Positions 58,008 to 64,000 of a stretch of 64,000 nucleotides of DNA are shown here, piece by piece. A program made the translations under genes and the position numbers. Origin of the DNA: Robertmurraya andreesenii (GTDB taxonomy: Bacteria > Bacillota > Bacilli > Bacillales > Cytobacillaceae); NCBI RefSeq assembly GCF_030813005.1, contig NZ_JAUSTU010000002.1, forward strand, positions 186,001-250,000, given 5' to 3'. Position 1 is the stretch's first letter. The number at the start of each line of letters is the position of its first letter. The notes below the pieces were generated by a model. It saw only the letters and a list, made by a program, of their open reading frames with translations. It was not told the origin of the DNA and searched no databases.

Positions 58008-58670
58008 TTAGGTGATGTTTGTTGCCTGTGAGACTTGATTCCCTTGCCTTAATCCTTCGAAAATCAGATTGACCTGAATATCGATATATTCCTCTAGCGT
58101 GTATATTTTTTGAATCGTCCAGCGTCTAAAAGCCCACATTTGACCAAGAACGACAATGTTATGGGAAAGCAGCTTGACCTCATTAGGAGAGAGAGAGAGT
58201 TCCCCATTTTCCACGCATCGATTAATAATATCGGCGATGAGTAGGGCCATATCGATTTCCTTTTGTAGCACATATGGCAGCGCATCCTTCGAAAGCGATT
58301 TGGCCTCCTGATACATAACGAGAACCTCATCCTGCAGGTCGTCAATGACGCGGAAATAATTCCCGATCCCAAGCTTCAAGCTTTCCAATGTACCCCGTTT
58401 CGTGTCAATATCCTGTTGGAGCCGTGTATGCACCTCGTCATAGATGCTGTCGCAAACGAGATAAAGGACATCTTCCTTTGTTCGAATGTATTCATATAGC
58501 GTGCCGATGCTGAAACCGGCTGCTTTGGCAATTTCTCTAGTTGTTGTCCGGTGGAATCCCTTTTCCTTAAAAAGTGTGACTGCCCCTTTTATCATTTGAT
58601 TGCGCCTTTTGACGACAAGGCGTTCATCCTTAACAGAAGCTTGAACTTCACGCTTTTTCATGGAATGCAT
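58008..58670 (-). CDS. TetR/AcrR family transcriptional regulator
   Basis: Repressor of 220 residues with the TetR helix-turn-helix (about residues 22-68: AVTLFKEKGFHRTTTREIAKAAGFSIGTLYEYIRTKEDVLYLV) and a helical ligand-binding domain that presumably senses an acyl-CoA. It lies between acyl-CoA dehydrogenase and icmF on the same strand, so it is likely the local regulator of this catabolic operon, similar in role to FadR of B. subtilis. AAAGGAGG lies four bases before the ATG at 58670; a TTG just upstream is possible. Ligand and target are inferred. Confidence 0.9.
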   Translation of the reverse strand: MHSMKKREVQASVKDERLVVKRRNQMIKGAVTLFKEKGFHRTTTREIAKAAGFSIGTLYEYIRTKEDVLYLVCDSIYDEVHTRLQQDIDTKRGTLESLKLGIGNYFRVIDDLQDEVLVMYQEAKSLSKDALPYVLQKEIDMALLIADIINRCVENGELSLSPNEVKLLSHNIVVLGQMWAFRRWTIQKIYTLEEYIDIQVNLIFEGLRQGNQVSQATNIT

Positions 58671-58701
58671 CAACCCTCCTTTTGATTAGGCTTTGTTTAC
58701 C

Positions 58702-58769
58702 GCCTTATGCGCATGGGTTCACTTCGTTGCTCGTACCGAGCAAAACACGTTCACCCATACGCATAAGGC
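58702..58769 (+). repeat. Covarying palindrome family, copy 6
   Basis: Arms GCCTTATGCGCATGGGT and CACCCATACGCATAAGGC; inner stem TTGCTCGTACCGAGCAA, where copies 2-5 have TTATTCGTACCGAATAA. Between the TetR gene and acyl-CoA dehydrogenase. Confidence 0.8.
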
Positions 58770-58790
58770 TATAATTACATTGAACGTATA

Positions 58791-58824
58791 GATAAAATAG
58801 AAGGCAGATAGTGTTATCTGCCTT
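58791..58824 (-). terminator. Candidate terminator after acyl-CoA dehydrogenase 1
   Basis: AAGGCAGAT and ATCTGCCTT around a six-base loop, then TTCTATTTTATC on the minus strand. Confidence 0.55.
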
Positions 58825-58874
58825 GTATGAGTTGAAAAAAGCTAAGCTGCACGTCTGTCTGTTTGAGGTGGCAG

Positions 58875-60014
58875 TTATTTCGTGATCATTCTGGAAATGA
58901 CGAGTCTTTGAATTTCTTGTGTTCCTTCATAGATTTGGGTAATCTTCGCATCACGCATAAATCTTTCGACCGGATAATCCTTTGTGTAGCCATAGCCTCC
59001 GAATACTTGAACGGCTTCCGTTGTCACTTTCATCGCCGTATCTCCAGCAAATAGCTTTGACATCGCTGATTCTTTGCCATATGGAAGCCCTTCTGATTCA
59101 AGCCATGCCGCTTGGTAGGTTAGTAGTCTTGCTGCTTCCACGCTTGTTGCCATATCGGCGAGCTTAAAGCCAATTCCTTGGTTCGCAGCAATCGGTTTTC
59201 CGAATTGTTGACGCTCTTTCGCATAATCAATCGCCGCATCTAATGCCCCTTGGGCAATTCCAACCGCTTGAGCAGCAATTCCATTCCGTCCGCCATCAAG
59301 GGTCATCATCGCAATTTTGAAGCCTTCTCCTACCTCACCTAGGACGTTTTCAACTGGAACCTTACATTCCTCAAAAATAATTTCCGTTGTAGGTGAGGAA
59401 CGAATGCCGAGCTTTTTCTCCTTTTTCCCAACGGAGAAGCCTGGGAAGTCCTTTTCCACGATAAAGGCGGTTGTTCCTCTTGTCTTCTGGGTTGGATCGG
59501 TTAAAGCAAAGACAACATAAATATCCGCTTCGCCACCGTTCGTAATAAAAATTTTCGAGCCGTTTAAGATATAGTGATCTCCTTCAAGACGGGCCGTTGT
59601 CTTCATTCCACCGGCATCTGAGCCACTTCCCGGCTCGGTTAAACCGTAGGCACCGATTTTTTCCCCAAGCGCCATTGGACGTAAGTATTTCTGCTTTTGT
59701 TCTTCAGTTCCAAACTTGTATACTGGCCAGCCAGCGAGTGATGTATGGGCTGAAAGGGTAACTCCAATTGAAGCGTCCACACGAGAAAGCTCTTCGACTG
59801 CAATACAGTATGCCAAATAATCGCTTCCGATGCCCCCATATTCTTCTGGCCACGGAATACCGGTTAAGCCAAGCTCAGCCATCTTGTCAAAAATTTTGCG
59901 GTCGAAGCTCTCCGCTTCATCACGCTCGGCTGCGGTTGGTGCGACTTCATTTTTAGCAAAATCACGGACCATTTTTCGAATCATTTCATGCTCTTCAGAT
60001 AATTGAAATCTCAT
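58875..60014 (-). CDS. Acyl-CoA dehydrogenase 1
   Basis: FAD enzyme of 379 residues that introduces the alpha-beta double bond in acyl-CoA and passes electrons to ETF. AYGLTEPGSGSDAGGMKTTA (about residues 120-139) is the FAD/substrate loop, and the catalytic Glu is in IYEGTQEIQRLVISR (about 364). It is similar to but distinct from the neighbour at 60115-61245, so chain length or branching preference may differ. GAAGG lies before the ATG. A 100-base gap separates the pair. Confidence 0.93.
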   Translation of the reverse strand: MRFQLSEEHEMIRKMVRDFAKNEVAPTAAERDEAESFDRKIFDKMAELGLTGIPWPEEYGGIGSDYLAYCIAVEELSRVDASIGVTLSAHTSLAGWPVYKFGTEEQKQKYLRPMALGEKIGAYGLTEPGSGSDAGGMKTTARLEGDHYILNGSKIFITNGGEADIYVVFALTDPTQKTRGTTAFIVEKDFPGFSVGKKEKKLGIRSSPTTEIIFEECKVPVENVLGEVGEGFKIAMMTLDGGRNGIAAQAVGIAQGALDAAIDYAKERQQFGKPIAANQGIGFKLADMATSVEAARLLTYQAAWLESEGLPYGKESAMSKLFAGDTAMKVTTEAVQVFGGYGYTKDYPVERFMRDAKITQIYEGTQEIQRLVISRMITK

Positions 60015-60114
60015 TTTCCTAGCCTTCTTTCTTTTTTAATATGAGTAGGGTAGTTATTTGCGCTGTAATTCAGGGTGAGAAACATTATATCGGCGATACA
60101 CCTTTTAAGAATGA

Positions 60115-61245
60115 TCACAACTGCTTGCTGATGACGATGCGCTGAATTTCACTTGTCCCCTCGTAAATTTCTGTCACTTTGGCATCACGGAAGAAGCGTT
60201 CAACGGGATAATCCTTTGTATAGCCATAGCCTCCAAACACTTGAATCGCCTCTGTTGTGACTTCAACTGCAGTTTTCGAGGCAAAAAGCTTGGCCATCGA
60301 TGCCTCTCTTCCACAATTTAAGCCCTGGGCACGAAGGTCAGCAGCACGATAGATGAGTAGTTTGGCTGCTTCAATGGCGGTTGCCATATCGGCAAGCTTA
60401 AATCCTATACCTTGCTGAGTAGCAATTGGTCGACCGAATTGCTGACGCTCTTTGGCGTAGGCTACCGCTGCTTCATAAGCAGCTTCTGCAATCCCAAGTG
60501 CTTGGGCAGCAATTCCAATCCTCCCTACATCTAAGTTTCCCATCGCAATTTTGAAGCCTTGACCTTCCTCCCCAAGCAAATTCTCCTTTGGTATTTTCAT
60601 ATTTTCAAAGGTGATTTGCACCGTTCTGGAGCCGTACAGCCCCATTTTATGCTCATCCTTCCCGATAATAAGACCTGAGGTCCCCTTCTCCACGATAAAA
60701 GCAGAAATCCCCTTTGTCCCTTTTGCTGGGTTTGTCGAAGCAAAAACAATGTAAATATCTGCTTCACCACCATTGGTGATAAAGACCTTTGAACCGTTTA
60801 TCGTGTAATGATCTCCATTTAAGACTGCCCTTGATTTGAGGCCCCCCGCATCTGAGCCGGCACCTGGCTCCGTTAAGCAAAAGGCTCCCAAATAGTCACC
60901 AGCTGCGAGCTTTGGTACGTATTTTTGCTTTTGTTCCTCCGTCCCAAAATAAAGAATCGGGTTAGTACCCACTGAGGTATGGACGGAAAGAATCACACCT
61001 ACCGTCGCACTTATCTTAGATAACTCATGGATGGCAATAATATAAGAAGCAAAATCCATTTCAGAACCGCCATATTTTGCTGGGATAGGGATACCCATTA
61101 ATCCGAGTTCACCCATTTTCTTAAGAATGTCTCTTGGAAACTCCCCTTGTTCCATTTTTTCTATGAATGGGGCGATTTCCTTTTGAGCAAAGTCTTTGAC
61201 CATTTTCCGCATCATATTCTGCTCTTCGGTAAAACGTAAGTCCAT
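60115..61245 (-). CDS. Acyl-CoA dehydrogenase 2
   Basis: Second acyl-CoA dehydrogenase, 376 residues. LGAFCLTEPGAGSDAGGLKSRA (about residues 117-138) and IYEGTSEIQRIVISKQ (Glu near 363) are the FAD-loop and catalytic-base motifs. Family members with this pattern handle short or branched chains; the exact substrate is not readable. The ATG at 61245 fits AAAGGGGGC; the frame extends upstream into the end of the hbd gene and is rejected. B. subtilis acdA lies at the equivalent place near rpoE. Confidence 0.93.
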   Translation of the reverse strand: MDLRFTEEQNMMRKMVKDFAQKEIAPFIEKMEQGEFPRDILKKMGELGLMGIPIPAKYGGSEMDFASYIIAIHELSKISATVGVILSVHTSVGTNPILYFGTEEQKQKYVPKLAAGDYLGAFCLTEPGAGSDAGGLKSRAVLNGDHYTINGSKVFITNGGEADIYIVFASTNPAKGTKGISAFIVEKGTSGLIIGKDEHKMGLYGSRTVQITFENMKIPKENLLGEEGQGFKIAMGNLDVGRIGIAAQALGIAEAAYEAAVAYAKERQQFGRPIATQQGIGFKLADMATAIEAAKLLIYRAADLRAQGLNCGREASMAKLFASKTAVEVTTEAIQVFGGYGYTKDYPVERFFRDAKVTEIYEGTSEIQRIVISKQL

Positions 61246-61303
61246 GCTTTTGCCCCCTTTCATGCTGACATATATGTTCTTGCTAATCTGTTTGATTGGT
61301 AGT

Positions 61304-62155
61304 TTACTCGTATATATAGAATCCTCGTCCTGACTTTTTGCCGAGCCAGCCAGCACTCACGTATTTGCGCAGCAATGGACATGGGCGATATTTGTCATCC
61401 CCAAAGCCTTCATGGAGGGTTTCCATAATATATAGACAAGTGTCTAGTCCAATGAAATCAGCCAATGTGAGCGGGCCCATTGGATGATTCATCCCCAGCT
61501 TCATCACCTCATCGATGGCTTCCTTCGTTGCCACCCCTTCATAAAGTGTATAAATCGCCTCATTAATCATTGGCATCAAAATTCGATTGGATACAAATCC
61601 TGGAAAGTCATTCACCTCTACTGGAACTTTTCCTAGTCGTATCGTGATTTCTTCAATCGTTTTGTACACTTCATCAACGGTGGCTAACCCGCGGATAATT
61701 TCAACGAGCTTCATGACTGGAACAGGATTCATGAAGTGCATCCCAATCACTTTTTCCGGTCTGTTGGTTGCTGCAGCAATTTCCGTAATTGGCAAGGATG
61801 AAGTGTTACTGGCCAAAATGGCATGGGCAGGAGCTATTTCATCCAGTTGCTTAAACAGATCTGTTTTGACCTTCATATTCTCAACCGCTGCTTCAATCAC
61901 GAGGTCGACCTGGCCTGCATCATTCAAATCAGTGGAAGCCGTAATATTTCCAAGGATCGCTTCCATTTCTTCGCTCGTCATTCGTTCTTTTGAAACCTGC
62001 CTTGAGAGATTTTGTTGAATAACGGCGAAACCACGCTCAACAAATTCCTGCTTGAGATCATTTAGAATAACCTTGTAGCCTGCTGTGGCACAGACCTGAG
62101 CGATTCCCGAACCCATCTGCCCAGCTCCGATCACCATAATCTTTTCTACGTTCAT
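61304..62155 (-). CDS. hbd: 3-hydroxybutyryl-CoA dehydrogenase
   Basis: NAD(P)-dependent 3-hydroxyacyl-CoA dehydrogenase of 283 residues. Rossmann motif MVIGAGQMGSGIAQVCATAGYKV (about residues 7-29), SNTSSLPITEIA and GMHFMNPVPVMKLVEII (His and Asn of the active site, about 138-154) and NDFPGFVSNRILMPMINEA are all present. The C-terminal domain starts at about 185. The ATG at 62155 has GGGGGG upstream; a start five codons earlier is possible. Four codons of space from thiolase upstream; mmgB is the B. subtilis counterpart. Confidence 0.94.
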   Translation of the reverse strand: MNVEKIMVIGAGQMGSGIAQVCATAGYKVILNDLKQEFVERGFAVIQQNLSRQVSKERMTSEEMEAILGNITASTDLNDAGQVDLVIEAAVENMKVKTDLFKQLDEIAPAHAILASNTSSLPITEIAAATNRPEKVIGMHFMNPVPVMKLVEIIRGLATVDEVYKTIEEITIRLGKVPVEVNDFPGFVSNRILMPMINEAIYTLYEGVATKEAIDEVMKLGMNHPMGPLTLADFIGLDTCLYIMETLHEGFGDDKYRPCPLLRKYVSAGWLGKKSGRGFYIYE

Positions 62156-62173
62156 TTCATTGCCCCCCATCTA

Positions 62174-63373
62174 TTATTTGAGAAAAGAGCCTTTCGGAAC
62201 CTCAATCATAATTGCATCCCCCTGACCGCCACCACTGCAGATAGCCGCTATCCCAATACCGCCACCTCTTCTTTTTAGCTCATACATAAGAGTGAGGATG
62301 ATTCTTGCTCCGCTCGCTCCAATTGGATGCCCGAGGGCAACAGCACCACCGTTAACATTTACTTTGTCAGGATTTAGACCTGCGAGCTTACCGCTTGTGA
62401 GTGCTACAGCCGCAAAGGCTTCATTAATTTCGAACAAATCGATTTCCTCGAGTGTTTTCCCTGTTTTCTTTAGTAGCTCGTTAATCACGAGTCCGGGTGT
62501 CTTTGGAAAATCCTTTGCTTCCACGGCAATTGCTGCATGCCCAATGATGATCGCTTCAGGGGTTCTTCCTTCCCTTTCCGCACGTTCCTCGTTCATGAGC
62601 ACGAGGGCAGCCGCACCATCATTGACTCCAGGCGCATTTCCAGCGGTAATGGTTCCATTGGCTCCAAATACCGGTCTTAATTTTGCTAGCTGTTCAAGAG
62701 AGGTATCCCTTCTTGGAGCCTCATCCACTGAGACGACAATCGGATCTCCTTTTCTTTGTGGAATTTCAACAGGTACAATTTCCTCTGCCAGCTTCCCAGC
62801 ATCAATGGCAGCTAGTGCGAGCTGATGACTTCTTAATGCCCACTCATCCTGTTCTGCTCTTGTGATCCCCATTTCTTCCGCTACTTCATTTCCGTAGGTT
62901 CCCATATGAACGCCAGTAAAGCTGCATGTTAAGCCGTCATGCACCATAAGGTCTTTGACGGTGGAATCCCCCATTCTTAATCCAAACCGTACCTTTGGTA
63001 AAAAATACGGAGCATTGCTCATGGATTCCATTCCACCTGCAACCACCACCTCTTCATCACCAGCACGGATGATTTGGTCAGCTAAGGTTACACTTCTCAT
63101 ACCAGAGGCACAGACCTTGTTGATTGTTTCTGTTTTTACCTCCCATGGTAGGCCCGCTTTTTTTGCTGCCTGACGAGAAGGGATTTGCCCTTGGCCTCCT
63201 TGAAGAACATTTCCTAAAATCACTTCTTGGACATCCTCCTCATGGATTCCCGCTCGCCCTATTGCCTCCTTCATAGCGATCCCGCCCAATTCAGAAGCTG
63301 AAAGGTCGCTTAGGGCTCCTCCGGATTTGCCAAAAGGAGTTCTTGCTCCGCTAAGGATGACAGTTCTTCCCAT
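62174..63373 (-). CDS. Acetyl-CoA C-acyltransferase (thiolase)
   Basis: Thiolase of 399 residues, cleaving 3-ketoacyl-CoA or condensing two acetyl-CoA. The nucleophilic Cys is in NKVCASGMRSVTLA (about residue 88), and the later active-site motifs are GGAVALGHPIGASGARI (His, about 350) and AICSGGGQGDAI (Cys, about 380). AAGGAGA precedes the ATG. First gene of the acyl-CoA unit after the FadF-like gene; a cre-like site is about 100 bases upstream. Similar to AtoB/MmgA; direction in the cell is inferred as degradative. Confidence 0.94.
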   Translation of the reverse strand: MGRTVILSGARTPFGKSGGALSDLSASELGGIAMKEAIGRAGIHEEDVQEVILGNVLQGGQGQIPSRQAAKKAGLPWEVKTETINKVCASGMRSVTLADQIIRAGDEEVVVAGGMESMSNAPYFLPKVRFGLRMGDSTVKDLMVHDGLTCSFTGVHMGTYGNEVAEEMGITRAEQDEWALRSHQLALAAIDAGKLAEEIVPVEIPQRKGDPIVVSVDEAPRRDTSLEQLAKLRPVFGANGTITAGNAPGVNDGAAALVLMNEERAEREGRTPEAIIIGHAAIAVEAKDFPKTPGLVINELLKKTGKTLEEIDLFEINEAFAAVALTSGKLAGLNPDKVNVNGGAVALGHPIGASGARIILTLMYELKRRGGGIGIAAICSGGGQGDAIMIEVPKGSFLK

Positions 63374-63417
63374 CTACATCTCTCCTTATCTATTAAATCG
63401 TGTAATCATGTTCTGGT

Positions 63418-63436
63418 TGACTGAACGCTCGCTCGA
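63418..63436. promoter_or_regulatory. Candidate TetR/FadR-type operator upstream of thiolase
   Basis: TGACTGAACGCTCGCTCGA partly matches the B. subtilis FadR consensus TGAATGANTANTCATTCA (roughly 12 of 18 positions). It is 45 bases before the thiolase ATG. Weak evidence; the local TetR regulator would be the natural ligand. Confidence 0.3.
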
Positions 63437-63452
63437 AGCTTTTCCTAAAGAA

Positions 63453-63473
63453 ATGGGAATCTACTGTTCCCAT
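63453..63473. promoter_or_regulatory. 7-bp dyad next to the cre site
   Basis: ATGGGAA and TTCCCAT with seven bases between; adjacent to the cre-like site. Possible operator or leader hairpin. Confidence 0.4.
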
Positions 63474-63487
63474 TGAAAGCGCTTTAC
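63474..63487. promoter_or_regulatory. cre-like site (CcpA) upstream of thiolase
   Basis: TGAAAGCGCTTTAC matches TGWAANCGNTNWCA at 12 of 14 positions, 100 bases before the thiolase start. Catabolite repression of acyl-CoA degradation by CcpA is well known in Bacillus, so the site is plausible. Confidence 0.6.
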
Positions 63488-63580
63488 TATATGTTTCCAT
63501 TTTACCGCAATATTAGAAAAATTTAAATATTCTTTTGAATATTTTTAACTATGAATTGGAGGTTGAAAATATAAGTCGCC

Positions 63581-63612
63581 CGTACAAAACAACCAGCGGG
63601 AAACCCGCTGGT
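63581..63612 (-). terminator. Terminator of the FadF-like gene
   Basis: ACCAGCGGG and CCCGCTGGT around TTT with TTGTTTTG after it on the minus strand. Confidence 0.8.
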
Positions 63613-63619
63613 ATACTTT

Positions 63620-63657
63620 TTGTCTAGCTACGGCAGCTAGCCGCCTCCGCTTTTCTT
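63620..63657 (+). repeat. Short GGCGCC-family repeat after the FadF-like gene
   Basis: TGTCTAGCTACGGCAGCTAG followed by CCGCCTCCGCTTTTC, the two ends of the family at 22538-22749 joined with almost no middle. Begins directly after the stop codon. Confidence 0.6.
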
Positions 63658-63658
63658 G

Positions 63659-64000
63659 TTAAGACGCCACTTCCTGTGCTTCTCCACATACTGCTTTTTC
63701 AAGAAGCTCCGCTACATCATAGGTTGCGACCTTATCTTCCACTTCCTTCGCCTTCGTTCCATCGGAAAGCATTGTTAAGCAATAAGGACAGCCGGAGCTG
63801 ATCACAGTTGGATTCACTTCTAGTGCCTGCTCGGTACGGGCCACGTTAATACGATGTCCTGTTTCTTCCTCCATCCACATGAGGCCACCACCCGCACCAC
63901 AGCACATTCCTGTGTCGCGATTTCTTTCCATTTCCACAAGCTTGACGCCTTGAATGGATTTTAAGATTTCACGCGGTGGATCGTACACTTCATTGTAACG
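63659..64000 (-). CDS. fadF: FadF-like (Fe-S)-binding oxidoreductase, C-terminal end only
   Basis: The last 113 residues of a large protein whose 5' part lies beyond the window. The CCG domain is visible: MCCGAGGGLMWMEEE and SSGCPYCLTML, the cysteine motifs typical of heterodisulfide-reductase-like Fe-S proteins. In B. subtilis the gene next to acdA is fadF (ywjF), thought to pass electrons from acyl-CoA oxidation to the quinone pool. The frame is open to 64000 without a start. Name by position and motif. Confidence 0.8.
   Translation of the reverse strand, partial: RYNEVYDPPREILKSIQGVKLVEMERNRDTGMCCGAGGGLMWMEEETGHRINVARTEQALEVNPTVISSGCPYCLTMLSDGTKAKEVEDKVATYDVAELLEKAVCGEAQEVAS

Noticed and set aside
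43115..58769. Palindrome family as ordinary terminators
   Set aside because: Copies lack T-runs at the proper end and several lie next to separate, clear terminators.
1..64000. tRNA, rRNA, prophage or insertion sequence
   Set aside because: No cloverleaf, rRNA-like or transposase/integrase-like sequence was recognised anywhere in the window.

Overview
The window is 64 kb of core chromosome from an endospore-forming member of the Bacillaceae, low to moderate in G+C. Evidence: spoIIID, spoIIQ, spoIID, spoIIR and spo0F are all present, housekeeping order closely follows the Bacillus subtilis ywn-ywm-atp-upp-ywl-rho-ywj region, and ribosome binding sites are strong AGGAGG types. Features unlike B. 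subtilis itself are a proton-pumping NADH dehydrogenase-like nuo operon between ywzB and atpC, a vpr-like protease between atp and wecB, a chemoreceptor gene inside the ywlE-rpiB cluster, and an icmF (fused isobutyryl-CoA mutase) operon after rpoE. This fits genera near Neobacillus, Mesobacillus, Robertmurraya or the B. cereus relatives rather than B. subtilis; I cannot name the species. Nearly everything is on the minus strand; only two small genes (VanZ-like, ywjG) are on the plus strand. I see no tRNA, rRNA, prophage, insertion sequence or CRISPR array.

Layout, left to right (transcription mostly runs right to left). 1-9.5 kb: flagellar basal-body genes flhP (partial) and flhO, the MreB-like mbl, the sporulation genes spoIIID, spoIIQ and spoIID, a VanZ-like gene, murA copy 1, ywmB and ywzB. 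9.7-20.2 kb: nuoABCDHIJKLMN, an 11-subunit complex I without the NADH-input module NuoEFG; NuoC carries a roughly 200-residue Ala/Lys-rich N-terminal extension. 20.7-28.2 kb: complete F1Fo ATP synthase operon atpZ-I-B-E-F-H-A-G-D-C with a clear sigma-A promoter. 28.5-39.4 kb: S8 protease, wecB, upp, glyA, ywlG, rpiB, a chemoreceptor, ywlE, mntP and tsaC. 39.4-45.6 kb: a dense DnaA-box cluster around the tsaC/ywlB junction, then ywlB, spoIIR, prmC, prfA, tdk, rpmE and rho. 46-54 kb: glpX, murA copy 2, transaldolase, fbaA, spo0F, ywjG, pyrG (with a CTP-sensing attenuator) and rpoE. 54.7-64 kb: icmF, a TetR regulator, two acyl-CoA dehydrogenases, hydroxyacyl-CoA dehydrogenase, thiolase and the C-terminal end of a FadF-like Fe-S oxidoreductase, which together form an acyl-CoA degradation unit with a likely cre (CcpA) site.

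The genes themselves are mostly well known. The less explained material lies between them: at least five families of small repeats (a palindrome family whose two arms co-vary between copies, a CGGTTGGCATACC palindrome family, a GGTACCTGGTACC family, a GGCGCC family that forms an array inside the atp operon, and a 52-bp tandem repeat), plus structured leaders before flhO, pyrG and rpmE. Starts given here were chosen by ribosome binding site and family start; where two starts are close this is stated. Promoter and terminator calls come from reading motifs by eye.
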